64,000 bases of DNA, taken from positions 14,884,733 to 14,948,732 of the forward strand of contig CM029370.1 in assembly GCA_017165825.1 (NCBI GenBank). The letters run 5' to 3'. Source of the DNA: Hepsetus odoe (lineage: Eukaryota > Chordata > Actinopteri > Characiformes > Hepsetidae). This document shows positions 13,189 to 26,400 of the stretch, in pieces (position 1 is the first letter of the stretch; each line of letters starts with the position of its first letter). The notes under the pieces were generated by a model. That model worked only from the letters and a program-made list of their open reading frames with translations. It was not told the origin of the DNA and did no database searches. Position numbers and translations under genes: made by a program.

Positions 13189-13366
13189 GTGGTGGTCTAG
13201 TAGACCTCCAAAAGGTTAAGGGTTCAAAATCCCACCTCCAGCACTACCACCACTGGGTTGCTGGGCAAGACCTTTAACCCTAGGTTGCTCCAGGTAGACT
13301 GTCCCTGTAATTAGATTACAATTAGATGCTCAGGAGAACAGCATCTGCTGAATGCCATAAATGTAA
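13189..13366 (+). mobile_element. V-SINE-like element (diverged)
   Basis: Head GTGGTGGTCTAGTAGACCTC, body CACCACTGGGTTGCTGGGCAAG and AGACTGTCCCTGTAATTAG, and a damaged 3' domain (AGCATCTGCTGAATG). It is shorter and more diverged than the other copies. Confidence 0.7.
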
Positions 13367-13436
13367 CTCATAAAATACTGTCAAATTAATTTGGAATCTC
13401 AGTCTCTCTTTGTACCTTAGACATTCAGCAGACATT

Positions 13437-13626
13437 AACATTTGCTGCATTTAGCAGATGCTCTTATCCAGAGCAACTTCCATGTCCTAATAACAGGGAC
13501 AGTCCCCCTGGACATATTCAGGGTTAAGTGGGTCTTGCTCAAGGACCCAGTGGTAGGATTCGAACCTGGGACCTCTTGAGCCATAGGACCATAGGCAAGT
13601 ATCCCACCACTAGACCACCGCCACCC
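13437..13626 (-). mobile_element. V-SINE-like element, inverted relative to its neighbour
   Basis: The minus-strand copy starts at GGGTGGCGGTGGTCTAGTGG and ends at CATTTGCTGCATTTAGCAGATG read in + orientation. Only about 70 bp separates it from the opposite-facing copy at 13189-13366. Confidence 0.78.
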
Positions 13627-14909
13627 ACACACCCTTCCAGGGCTTATGCCAAATAAAAAAATGATGTCAACCAAGAAGAGAGAAAAAAATTCACAGATAA
13701 ACACTTCACCTCTTCTCTACTGCTGTGTTAATGAGTAACTATTAATCAGCGTTAATATTTATTGGTATTTAGAAGTGATTTAAAATGATAACTATATCAG
13801 GTCTCCTGTCGTACGTTAAGCTTAAGTCTAATATACAGCAAGATACAAGCCACTAACCCATATAATACAGTACGACTGTTTGGAATCTCAGTCTTCGTCT
13901 GTGATTTAGACGTGTAATGGCAAGTCAGCACGATTTGTCCTTTAATAATTGTGCACTGCATAAATCTGCTGTCAAAAACAAGTGTAGAGACACTACCGCT
14001 CATATTTCTCTACTATTTAATAACAAGATTTAAATTATTCTGAAAGGTTAACGTGAGAAACGATTCAATATTTTGACTTCGCTTAACTATAAACAAAGGT
14101 GTCCACTTATAGTCCCGACCAATAAAATATACATATAACTACGGTTTCCGACTTTCTGGCGGTCAGCCCAGTGCCAGAGCTGAAGATCTCTGAGAATTCC
14201 TGAAAGAAAAAGACAAATATGTTAAAGAAAAAGGGGAAAATACCCTTTTTTGAGCATGGTCATGGCACTTTATTTCTGTTGTCGTTTGCAGCTTTTAGGT
14301 ACCTCATTGCTTAAAATGCAGATTTTGCAATACATTCAGAATGGCAGAAAGATGAGGCTAAACTTTACATATAGTTTACAATTATATGTTGTTTTTAGAA
14401 GTTATATTTATAAGATATAAACAAATATACATAGCTATGAAATAGGAACTCCATGTTTATGTGCTTGTGATTAGTTCTTGAAACAGGAGCTGAGCAGGAT
14501 CTTCGTTTCACTGCATATTTTCGGTCATTCCAGGCTCTCCTGATGGGACGCTTCATTACTAGAACATTGGATCTTTTCTCAAAGCAGGGCCAGGACCAGG
14601 ATGTGATCGCAGGTGTTCGGGTTTCAAGCTTATGGCCTGTGTAGTTGCTTAAATTGCATTTGTAAAACGTTATTGCCAGGTTCTGTTATCTAGACGAAGA
14701 AGGAAAAAAACTGTTATAAAGCCGTAGGCTCACTCTAATCTGGCTCCATCCAGAGCTTTGTTTTTTAATCTGCGATCATCAGTGAACATTATCAGTCTTT
14801 AAAGGTTTTAATCATCAACTCGATTTATTGATTTGAAAACAAGAACTAACACCTTGTAAATGGAGCCCTGACAGGAGTCAGGTATGCCAAGAACGTTCAG
14901 AATAAATAA
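13627..14909. other. Intergenic 5' flank of KIT
   Basis: AT-rich 1.3 kb upstream of the GC-rich promoter stretch. No ORF with coding character. Proximal regulatory sites are expected here, but none is specific enough to call. Confidence 0.5.
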
Positions 14910-15087
14910 ATAACAGGCCGCGAGGCCACGCCCCGCTTTTTTGTTTGGTTTTTTGTCTTCCTCGGCGCCTCGTGAGCGCAGGGAGTTAAAAACAGCGCTG
15001 GCCCTTTAAGAGCGAGCAGCGCGTCTGGAGCAGAACCGTCTCGCGCCTCCACTGATTCCTCAGCCGCGTTAACGAGCGGACTCCCTC

Positions 15088-15088
15088 A

Positions 15089-15129
<41 letters not shown>
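15088..15129 (+). repeat. (CT)n(CA)n microsatellite, probably in the KIT 5' UTR
   Basis: A compound dinucleotide tract switches from CT to CA and stops 25 bp before the start codon. Because it probably lies in the leader, length changes could affect transcription or translation. Confidence 0.85.
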
Positions 15130-15140
15130 GAGCGAAATAG

Positions 15141-15152
15141 ATGGAATTATAA
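15141..15152 (+). promoter_or_regulatory. Three-codon upstream ORF (uORF) just before the KIT start
   Basis: ATG GAA TTA TAA encodes Met-Glu-Leu-stop and ends 2 nt before the receptor ATG. Its own context is weaker (T at -3, G at +4). If the transcript begins upstream of it, the uORF could damp or tune translation by forcing reinitiation or leaky scanning. Position and stop are read directly; function is inference. Confidence 0.5.
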
Positions 15153-15154
15153 CT

Positions 15155-15209
15155 ATGGACTACCACTGGGTACTGCTGTGCGTCTCGCTGCAGTTTGTTT
15201 TTCGGCCAG
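15155..15209 (+). CDS. kita: KIT exon 1: start codon and signal peptide
   Basis: It encodes MDYHWVLLCVSLQFVFRP, a hydrophobic leader, and ends in phase 1 at a GTAAGT donor. The ATG at 15155 has A at -3 and G at +4, a strong initiation context. The upstream ATG at 15141 is followed by a stop after three codons, so it cannot be the receptor start. The human exon 1 also ends in phase 1. Confidence 0.9.
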
Positions 15210-16302
15210 GTAAGTCAGTGAGCCTGCGTCCGTTAAAACTTCTCTGAGGTGCTGCACTTGACTCCCTCGCCATGGCGCTCAGCGCACATTTCTGTTCCCT
15301 TACTCGTCTCTGGTCGTTGTTAGTGTTGGCTGCTGTTATCTATTTAGCGGTCCCCTCCTCGCTGTTCTGCGGAGCGGCTTTTATTTGATTTTTTTACCTC
15401 AGCGCGTGAGTGAGTGAGTTTTCTTTAACACCTCAGACTGACTCTCCCCTCAGCGGCGGCGGCGGCGGCTAACTCAGTTAGCTTTGGAAAGTTAATAAAT
15501 AAATACAATAAAAAAAAATACTTCCACAACCTGTTGCTTGATGTTCTTGGGCCGTGTGTGAGGTCTTAGCCTCGTTTTTGTCCTCTTCTAAGTCACTGGA
15601 AGCCGCTGGGAAACCGGAGCCGCCGAGAGGAAGAGAGTAACGGACGAGCTCGCGCGCGGCTTTTCATAATTCATTAAAAGAAGATGAAAGAACGAGCTGC
15701 TGCTCCGGTCCAGCGCAGCGCTTTACCGTGGGCACCGTGATCACCAGCCGTTTTCAGAGCTGGGGGAGTTTAGTGAGAAGTTAAGGGAGAAAACAGCCGG
15801 TCGGCAAACTAAAGCCGCACATTATTTATTATTAACTCGGTGGGACTGAAGCCTGCGGCTCGTGTTCGCCCTCTCGGTGCGTGTGCGCGCGCGCGCGCGT
15901 GCGTGTATGTGTGTGTGTGTGCGTGCGTGTGTGTGTGTGTGTGTGTCGTTTGGCTTTTCTCGGCAGTTGCAGTGGAGGCACGCTAATAGGAGCGCTGGGC
16001 ACCTTTGCATAACAGCGGTCACGTTTGTAACTGAGCAACAAGTGCCGCGCGTTTTACCGGCAGCTTCAGACGGACTTCGCAGAGCCGCGCTGCATCTGCG
16101 GTGTGTGCGCGCGCCTGCTTGTGTATTTAGCTCTTTCTGGAGATCCGGGTTGTGATGGAAAACCTGTTTCGATGGGCGTCTTATTTATTTATTTCAATAA
16201 AGATACACTGCGCTCAAGGACAGGGTTGATTTAGGGCAAGGCAGGACAGCTTCACTAATCAAGAAGTCAATGAGAGAGGCCCCACAAAAATAGGAATACA
16301 GG

Positions 16303-16364
<62 letters not shown>

Positions 16365-17358
16365 GATGACACGCAGGTCCCTTTACCTGGGTCAAGTCCT
16401 AGAAATCAGACGCAGCTATTGATGAAGGCGATTTTATTTCCTTAAAATATCAATACTGGGAATTGTGTTATGTGTTATTGTGTTATCGTGTTATGAACAC
16501 AAAAGTTCAAGGCAACATAAAAATATCTGTTGTAAAATTAAACAAGCATCAGCTCTCAAGGGACTTCTGCTTCTGTCTTTCTTCTGTTAGCAATAATTGC
16601 ATTGGTATCATGCAGTCATTTTGGAAGCTGCACTTTGATGGCACTTGTTTATGTTTATAATGATCATAAAAGTAGGCAGCTTTTGAGACTGAAGATGTGC
16701 TTAATTTTGTATAATTAACACCGGATCTGTTCCCATCCTTCCTGCATTAAATATTAAGAAGACGGACTGTGTGTGTGTGTGTGTGTGTGATGACGGGTGG
16801 GGTGCCTGAGTGCATGCACATGTGTAGTTGAATTCTCATCAAACATAAAGGGATTTTATCTTTCGCTTTCCTTCACACAAGTCCCTCAGATTTTCTACAG
16901 AGTTTGCTCTTCGTGATAAGCAGATGAGTTGAATCAAGTGTGCTGACAGCAGCAAATACTCAAAAACGTGCAGGATGTGGCTGCTCCAGGGCCATGTGGC
17001 AGAGGCACTTCTCTGCTTGTTTTGAAGCTTGTGTCTTTTACTGTTGAATGGTATATGCAGTCCGATTTACCTGGCCAATCAGCCACTCTGCAGCATCACC
17101 ATCAGCATTCACTGCTACAGAAAGGCAGCACACTCTTTGTCTTGTTATCTTCTTGTTTCCCTCAGGCAATTGTACATCTTGTTCAAACATGTTTTTGCTG
17201 CCAAAAGTCAAAGGGGCAATCATTATGAAAGGAGAACATGAGCTCACACCAACATTTTCTGCACCTGTGTGTGCATGAGTGTGCCGAGTCTCCACGGTTC
17301 AGTGTAAATGCCTGGAGTCTTTTTCAGAAAAGCAGGAGAACAAGCTCAAATCCTGGGT

Positions 17359-17419
<61 letters not shown>

Positions 17420-20400
17420 GGGCATCAAATGGACATATAATTTATACAACACACTTAAACAAAATGTCACATCAACAGAAATGATCTTTATCTTTACATA
17501 CTTTTTGCAATAACTGCACCACATATAGACTGTTTTTTCAGCGTTTTGTTTTAACTGGTGTGTGTAATTATGAATCACATTTGGATTTATAATTGAAGTG
17601 ATAATTGAATAATTGAAGTGTTGTTCTTTCCCTTTTATGTACATTCACCTTACCTGTAGACATATTTGACCTAAAAAACTGCAGCAGCTGTAGAATGGGG
17701 TTTATTAGCAAATTGGAAATTCTGCAGGTTCCGGTGTGATGCTGCTTTTCTCAGCTTCAGGGGGCATCACTCTCCATTGTTTACTAGACACCAACACATG
17801 GCGATACATACATTTAGAACAATAGCAGCCTACAGGAATCACTCAGCACTCACAACAGAACATTTATTGTAGTGTAGGAACCTGGAAACCAGAGTAAACA
17901 TGCCAGCAGCAGGTAATCCCAGCTTGTGCTCACAGTGGACAAACCTGATGTTGAACCTTTCTGTCTCTCCCTCTCTCAAACACACAGTCCTCCTCAGTTT
18001 CCTCTGTAGCCTCACCTTTACCTCTTTACCTCCTTCCCTCAAATAGGTGGTGATGTATTTGGAAAGCATTCAAACATTAACATGGCTTAACAGATACTAC
18101 AGCCATTAGCTGATGGTTTCTAAATCTTCCCACAAGTTTTGTTTGAGGAAGATGTCTACCTGAATGCAATTTATCATGGTTATTTGCTATGGCAAACTGT
18201 TCTCCTGGTGTATGCGTAACACAGTAGATTTCAGTTGGATTTCTTGATGGGGGCTGTCTGGGTTTGCAATGTCAGTCAGATTTCCTTGTAAGTCACCTGT
18301 TAATCTAGTTTCTAATGATGTTCTACTTGGCCAGTGTAGACTGTTTGCTTTGTACTCAAAGGTTGCTGTTGCTGCAAAGGCCTCTGTCATATCATGAAAA
18401 AACGTTCCATATTTTACCATAAGCTGTGATGTGCTTCCTTATCCTTCTGCACTAACAGTCACATCCGTATTAGGACGACACTTTTGGTTGCTCTTGTCCT
18501 TGTTTGTAGCAGCACTTCAGCAGGTTCAGTGTTGAAGCTGACTCATTTAACTAGTGATAACAGCATTTTTTATAATGTGCAAGAAGCGAACACACACTTA
18601 TATTGGAGATAACAAATAATAGGTTTGCTATCTTCACCCATTTGCAAAGTGGTGAAAATGAGAATCATTGTGCAGCAATCAGTTAAGAGATGATATAGGA
18701 GAATTGTTAGATTGAAGGTGCTGCAGGGAATTCTTGGGGGAAAACCAAGCAATTATGCAAATATGTCTGTTTCTTTACTCAGTTAGTTTGGGTGTGACTA
18801 TCATTGTTGAGTTGCCATGGTTTGTTACTCCAAACCCATCATTGTTTTGCTGGCATATGTCATTAACTGTGACATTGCTAGGACTGGAACAATACTGCAC
18901 AAGAAACTGTTTTGCTGACTAGTGATCACACACTTGTTTTGTTTTTTTTCCTCAAAGCTCTGGTGGTAATAACATTTAAATGCCATGTTATGAATCAAAC
19001 TGAATATTTAGTTTAAAATACAAAAAGTTTGGTGTACTAGTGTAAATAAATAATCATTTTAATGGGGATGCAATCAAGATTTTATTGTGGATTCCTATTT
19101 CTTTACAGCCAAATTGGCGGATAATCTCTTGATGTGTGTGATAAACAGCAGCACATTTCCCACTGTCATTCAAAATGGTAACACAGTCAACATAATTAAC
19201 ATTATTTGATCTTTGCTGGACCATGCTGGGATTTTAAAAATCATTTGCCTTTTTGAATACCAGGAATCATTTTAAATGCTCCACCAAAAGTTAGAGGTGA
19301 CAAACCCTTTAGAACAATGACTCTTGCGTAATTACTAGGTACTTGCCTAGGTAGGGGTGGCGGTGGTCTAGTGGTAGGGTACTTACCTGTGGACCTCTGG
19401 ATCAAGAGGTCCCAGGTTTGAATCCCACCTCTAGCACTACCACCACTGGGTCCCTGAGCAAGACCCTTAACCCTGAGTTGCTCCAGGGGGACTGTCCCTG
19501 TAATTAGGACATGGAAGTCGCTCTGGATAAGAGCGTCTGCTAAATACCACAAATGTAATGTAAATGATATTTTGTTATACGTGTAGAAACAGCATTCATA
19601 CAGGGTGAATGTATTTACTTGCCTAATAAAGTTACAACATACATCGGGCCAAGTAAAAATAATGAACTGACTGGTTGCAAGTTGTGTAAATGTGCTGATT
19701 CTGTTTTTATTTAAAAATTCTGTATTGTTTTTTGACTTATTCTCTTCATCAACCTGTGTACAATAGTCAGTTATGACTATATGTTTTCAGAATGTTTTCT
19801 GATCATGAATCCAATTTGTGACTGTTTTTAATCAGGCAGTACCAGGCTTATAATTACCCCGGACGAGCCTCGGCACACTGTGCCACTGAACAGGGAAATT
19901 TACCTTCACTGTCAGAGCGATGGGCTTGTGCGGTGGCAACGGGAAGACCGTCCAGGACGGAATCTAAGAGAGGAGAATAGGCAGGGCAACATATCAACTA
20001 TATATGTGGCCAATGCGAAGCCAAACCACATGGGCAGATATGTGTGCCTGGAGGAGCGCTCAGGGGAGAAGAGCTCCATCTACGTGTATGTTCAAGGTAA
20101 GTGGGGCTTATTAGTGTGTATGGGAGAGGTGAATATGTATTTGTGTGTAAGTTTGAAAGATATATTCTTCAATGTGTTTTTGTAAGTCTGAAGTTGTAAA
20201 CATGCCAGTGTGTGTCAGTATGTAGTTCTATCATGTCCATAATCTACATGCACTGACCAGCTGCATTATCCAAAGAGCTGAAATACTCTACAGGTTCATA
20301 CATACACATATCCTCAACCCCACTCATTAAGTTAAACATATCATTACACACAGATTGTCATGAGGTATTGCTAAGAAGAGTTACACTGGCTAAATGGGAA

Positions 20401-23400
20401 AAAAAAATCTGGTTATGTGCTGCAGTTTGGATGGTGTCACAATATTTCAGACCTTTTTTTTTGCTTTTTTCATAGCGATAGATATAGCTCTACTCCAAGC
20501 TCACAGACTCAAAATAGATAAGCTCAGCCTTAAGTAGATGCTATAACAGCTAGGGTTCAGCTTCTCACATTGACCTAGTGAACTAAAGAAACATGCAAAC
20601 TATATCTTTGCCGCTACAACTACACAACCACAGGTTGCTGTATTGTGCCTGTTTTGTGTTTTGTAATTGAGGGTGCCTGATCTGTCCCTCTTTTTGTCTG
20701 TCCTGTGCATCTGTATTCCGTGCATCTGTCCTTTTCTTACTTTGAGTTTTCTTCTTTCTCTTTCCCACATATTGTCATGACTTAATCTAAGCCCCTTGGT
20801 TGTGTTTCATTGGTTTTTGATTTAGCCTTCCTCTCAGCAGATCCTGACAATGCCTTCAGGAAGTCCATAATACTGGACATCATGGCAGGAGCAGGCAATT
20901 CCGCTTCCATTCCTTGCCTGGCTACGGACCCCAGCATGGCCAGCCTGAGACTGGACACATGTGATGGGCGCCCCCTGCCTGCTGGGATGAGATACACCGC
21001 CAGCACTGAGACAGGAATCACCATTAGAAATGTCCAGCCTTCCTATGAGGGATGCTATGTCTGTACCGGAACTCTAAGAGGACATGGTGTCAGATCGGTG
21101 GAATACAAACTCAACGTTCGATTAGGTGAGAGAACAAGAGAGTGGGAGGGAAGTGAGGGAGACAATATTTTTCCTCTTTTTCTGCTTTTCTTCTACTTCT
21201 AAATCTATCTATATTAAGAGACATCATTCTGGTCGTGGCACACTTTAGGGATGTTGAAACAAAATCAGTTCAATTTGCTTATTCACGCTCTGCATACATG
21301 ATTTACAGACTTTGTACCCAATTCAGTTCTGTGAAAAACAGTTTGGACTGGTTTAAATGATTATTATGGTGGAAATATTCATTTGTATTCACCCTTTGAC
21401 ATTTCTGGGCTGCCTAGTTTTGATTAACATGTAACCCAGTAGTTTTTATGGCTGCCAGATTATGCCAAAAATACAATTATTTTGGTTAATATTGAAATCA
21501 TGATTATTTTAGCATAGTTACTCACTGACTTGGGACATCATGTATTTATTGAACTTTTTATCTTGTCTGTTTAACTGCATTTAAGTATTTTATTTTATTT
21601 TTTTACTTTATATGTTAATTAAAACATTTCAATTGAAAATGACAAAATATATACATTAATATGAATAATATTTACTAAGAATAAATAAAAATACAATGTG
21701 CACTTTTATAGACCATTTAAAAAGGTAATCTGTTAAAGGTTTTTAGTCAGAAACACCAGCCTGTTAACAAAATTAAAGTTTGATTAATTGAGTTGTTGCA
21801 ACATTTCAGCAGTTGCTGTGAAGGAATGCATTTGTGTGTGTTAGAGCTGAGAGTTGCCCACGAGAATCTACTGGCAGTCTTGCAGTATTTTTTTTTTGAT
21901 GGTTTTGTCTAGATGGTAATCTTTTTTTTTTTTTTTTTTCAGTTCCAGATGCTCCCCCACATATTATCCTCCATGATCCCAGGAGAGCGCTTCTGACACA
22001 AGGCCAGAGACTCAGCCTTACCTGCTCCACCTCTAATGTCAACAGTGACATAAAGATCAGCTGGATCCCCCCTACTGGAGTGGTAAGAACTATTTCATTC
22101 TTACACACACCCCTGCAGTGTCCACACAACTCCTCTATCATGGCAAGAAAAAGTTTTACTCAGCATAACATTAAAACTCAGCCATGAGAGTGTGTTAAGT
22201 AGCACTGTGTTTTTAAATGAGAAATGAGACTGGGATCTTGTCATAGCAGATTCTTAATGTTAATGTTTGTTTCTTGATTTGAAACTACTACTGTATTATG
22301 GGGTAATCATTGAAATATTTATTCCTCAAAATATTGGAACAGAGACTTGATCTGACCTCTACTGCAGTCTAAGTTTCTTTTGGTAAAAGTTTTAAAAAAT
22401 CTAAAAGTATAGAACCATATCTCTATATGACTCATTTTGTTTATCAATCCCCCATTGATGCAGAGATCATGACACAATAACATTTTTTGATGCAGACAGC
22501 TGTTAGTACACCCAAACTGAGATGCAGGCAGGCACATACAAACTCACACACACACACACACACACAAACACACATTTGCACACACACAAACATTGAGTCA
22601 AAAGCACATTTTTTGTATTTCTACAGATTGCATCTGTGCAGCAAACATCTCATCTTTTGACGGAGCCCATCTCACACGAACGCACAGCAACACTCCAAAT
22701 ACCAACTGTGACAATGCAGGACTCAGGAAGCTACCGCTGCGAAGCTGTGAACAACAGAGGGGTCAGCACAGAGACTGTTTGGGTGGATGTTTTCAGTAAG
22801 GCTGCCTGTCATACAATACATACAACCAACAAACATTAAAACCCTACTGCTTCAAATGTGCTGTAAAATACTGCAACATCAAAATGGAATTCCATGTGCT
22901 AAGTTACCATATAAATATTTTAATAACTCACGTAGGGGGACTCATTGTTACTTAAAAACAGGAATTATAATTCTGAAGAAAAAGTATGCATGATGGTAGT
23001 TCAGCTATGGCCAAGAACTAAACCACAAAAGTTAGATTTTTGTTTTATTTATCCAATGAATAAGTGACATTTTGGAACAACCTGTTCACCAAACCTGAGC
23101 TGTTATTGGTGGCACTATTAGGATCACTGTAGCCTTAAACTTTTGTTTAATCAGTCATATTTTATTTTAAACATGGAAACCTTACTTTCTCTTTAAAAAG
23201 GAGAAAAAATATGTATGTACATGTATGTGTCTTAGGTAAAGGATTCATCAACCTGACACGTGTAGAGAATGGGACATGGAGGGTACGGGAAGGAGAGAGT
23301 CTTTCCCTGCGTGTGGACATGGATGCTTACCCCATACCACACACTTACTCTTGGAGCTACAACAGACAGCATCTCTCCAACACAACAGACCATTTCTTCC

Positions 23401-26400
23401 TCACACATTCACATGGCCACAGGTACAATACACATGCATCTGGTTTGGTGGGTAAGCAGCAAACAAAAATGCTTACCTTTTTGTTATTATTGTTGTTGTT
23501 GTTGTTGTTGTTATAAGTAGTACTGATTTATAACTGTTTTCACAATTACTGATGAGCATTGTCCTTTAATTGAATGGTTTCAGTTCAGTGATGTGCAAAA
23601 AAGGATGATTAGGGTGACTAATTTTATTGTTTTTTTCCCCCTTATCAGTTATAGTAATGAGTTAAAGCTGGTGCGTTTAAAAATATCTGAGAGTGGAGTC
23701 TACACTTTCATGGCCACGAATGGTGATGCGACAATCCATCAAAAGTTTGAAGTTCATGTGATAAGTAAGTTATTGTACTAACTCCAAAGAGCAAATATTT
23801 GACTCCTCTGTTACACGTAGCAATCAGTGAGCAAATTTGTTCAGGTTAATTTTGTCAGGTGACTCAGCATTATGTTGTTCTTTCTGACACTCGTTTCTAA
23901 AATAATCTATTCATTCAAAAACAAAGCCTGTTCATAATTGTACAAAGCAGAGTTGAGCAAATAGTAATTGGTGAGCGAGAATCATATTTAAGCTTTGAAA
24001 ATGGGTTTTTCATTCACTAGTATGAAGAGCATTAGGCCAAGTCAGTGTTATAAAGATAGCTGACCATATTTGTCGTTTGCTCAAATGTACACATAGTACA
24101 AAAAGTTGTACAAATAGTTATCTGAAAATCTTGGTACTACTAAATAGGGGAGCATATCTGACCACTGTGCATGATTTGATTCCCAGGTAAGCCAGCAATT
24201 GTGTCACATGAAGGACCAGTTGATGGACAGGTGCGCTGTGTGGCCGAGGGTTATCCCACTCCTCAGATCACATGGTATTACTGTGATCAGCCCTATGCCA
24301 GGTAGGAAACCTCCAGAGTCAGATCAATAGTAGCCTTTGAAACACTGAAAGCTAATGTTCTGTTGTTAAATTTTAAAAGTGAGGTGAATCTCACTGAAAA
24401 TTCAAAATACAAAATAAAATCATTTGTAAATTCATATTAAGCTAACAATTATGCTCCTAAGACCCATCCTACAATTAGAAGATACATCTAAAGTGTGTCT
24501 AGACTATTTGTCATTTGCTAAACAACAGCCTCCTATTGCCAGATTTGAATAGAAAACATTAAAAAGTCTATGTTAATGAATGTCATTTTAATAAAAATGT
24601 TAAAATGATTGTGCTTCTCTAGTGAATTTACTTTACCATTCAGGTACTTATTTGGAACACTGTATCAAAGTGATGTTTGACTGCATCCAGTTTAAACTTC
24701 ATTAAACTACCTGCTATAGACATTTTGGTTTCCTTTTGTAATGGCCTATTCTTCCTTTATCATGAGTCCACTATTAATGACATATTAGACATACTTTATA
24801 TAGCTGAGGTGAAGCTAGATCATGACGTTGCACAGATTAGCTAATCGGCTAACATGATGTTTGACGATTGGACAGAGCGGATTAATTCTGCCATTGGTTT
24901 ATTGAAACAATTTGACTCTATCATGATTGATACAGTGAACTTGTGATTGGTTACAAACTGCCATGCGTTGATGTGGGAACAGTGAGTTCTTTACTGATGC
25001 TTATTCTTAGATGACACAATACAGAGTAAACACCTGGTGCCTATGGAAACACCAATCCATATCTTAGCAGATAGTGAGTCACCAACTGTTGTCCAATCAC
25101 TTCTTAAGCATGATTATGTCCATCCAGGATAACCTACTCATCCATATTTCTGCTCTGGATCTTTTTGGATCCTATTGAGCGATTTAGGCATAAATATTTT
25201 TTCATGCTTTTTTGTGTAAGAGAACACTTCCTTATCAGATAAAGACATACACACATACTGTTTACAGCAGACTGCTCAGTTCATCTACCATTGCCATACC
25301 AAAAATGCTATGCTTGGGCTGTTGTTCACCCTCCTGAATATGGTGGTTTTTAAAAAAGACCATCTGCCCATGAGGATGTCATCCTGCTGAGCTGTAAAAC
25401 ACTAGTGCTAAAATAAAGGTTAAGCTAATTGTAACATTACATCCTCAGGTACAACTATAACATTATAAGAATCTTAACTGCCTAATTATATTGCATAGGA
25501 ATTCAGAAATAGTGCACTTCACTGAATTGGGTTTTGTTGTGTGTTACCTCAGGTGTTCTAATTTGTTGAATGCCACCCAAGAGGAGGAAGATGTTGTCAC
25601 GGTAACCATGAACAACCCACCTTTTGGAAAGGGAGCGGTGGAGAGTCGGCTAAACATCACCAAGAGCAATTACCCCACGCTTGAATGTGTGGCTTCAGCC
25701 GATGGCGAGATTGTCTACACGCTGTTCTCTATCAGTGGTGCGTACACACACAAACTAACACAAAGGAACCGATGTACACCTAGATTTATCCCTGGGTTTT
25801 TTTTAGCCACACTGAACATGACAGGACCTGGTCTGTCTCCTGGAAATGGTTTTCAGTACTGTTTTAACAATTTCATGTTATTGTGTTTAAAGATTTTATT
25901 GTAATTAAAGATATTTCTACAGTAGTAGTAGTTGTACAGACTACAGTAGGTCTGATAAACAGCTTGTATTAAATTGGCAAAAATGTAATGAGTTGACAGG
26001 ACTCATTTTATGTTAGTCAACAGAAACCATACTAATGGACCCTTGGCTTTCGTAGAGCACCTTTCATCTGTTGCTGGGGGACTTTCTGGGACTATTGCAG
26101 TCTTTTGGTCCTATGCTGACAAGACATTTCATGTCCCTTTTTAATGTCTAATGTAGTACTAGTTGGCATATTCTGTGTTTCAAACTAGGACTGAACAAAA
26201 TGAACAAAATATTACTAGCATTTTACAATTAACCAGCTTTGAAGTATGGAGGATTTTAAAAGCTTCATTTCAGGGCAGCCCATCAGAAAAGAGATTATTA
26301 ACATCTTCCAGTCTTATTGGCACAATAACAAAAGACTGTTTGATTCAAGGGATAAACGTTAGAAAATAATGAATTATGATTACTGAGACTTATAGTTTTT

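Larger units (their letters stand above)
14910..15154 (+). promoter_or_regulatory. Putative KIT promoter and 5' UTR
   Basis: This stretch is markedly richer in GC and CpG than the flanks. It holds a GC/KLF-type box (CCACGCCCC, 14926-14934), an AT-rich GTTAAAAAC element near 14985 that could act as a weak TATA, and then a CT/CA repeat at 15088-15129 directly ahead of the coding start. The transcription start is not visible from sequence alone. Confidence 0.5.
15210..19835 (+). other. KIT intron 1 (about 4.6 kb)
   Basis: This intron runs from GTAAGT to the acceptor ATCAG. Its first 0.7 kb stays CpG-rich. It contains a CG/GT alternating tract (15883-15946), two GT tracts (16302-16361, 16769-16789), a CT tract (17366-17416) and a V-SINE-like copy (19353-19565). 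Long first introns of receptor genes often carry enhancers, but I see no specific site that I can defend. Confidence 0.75.
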
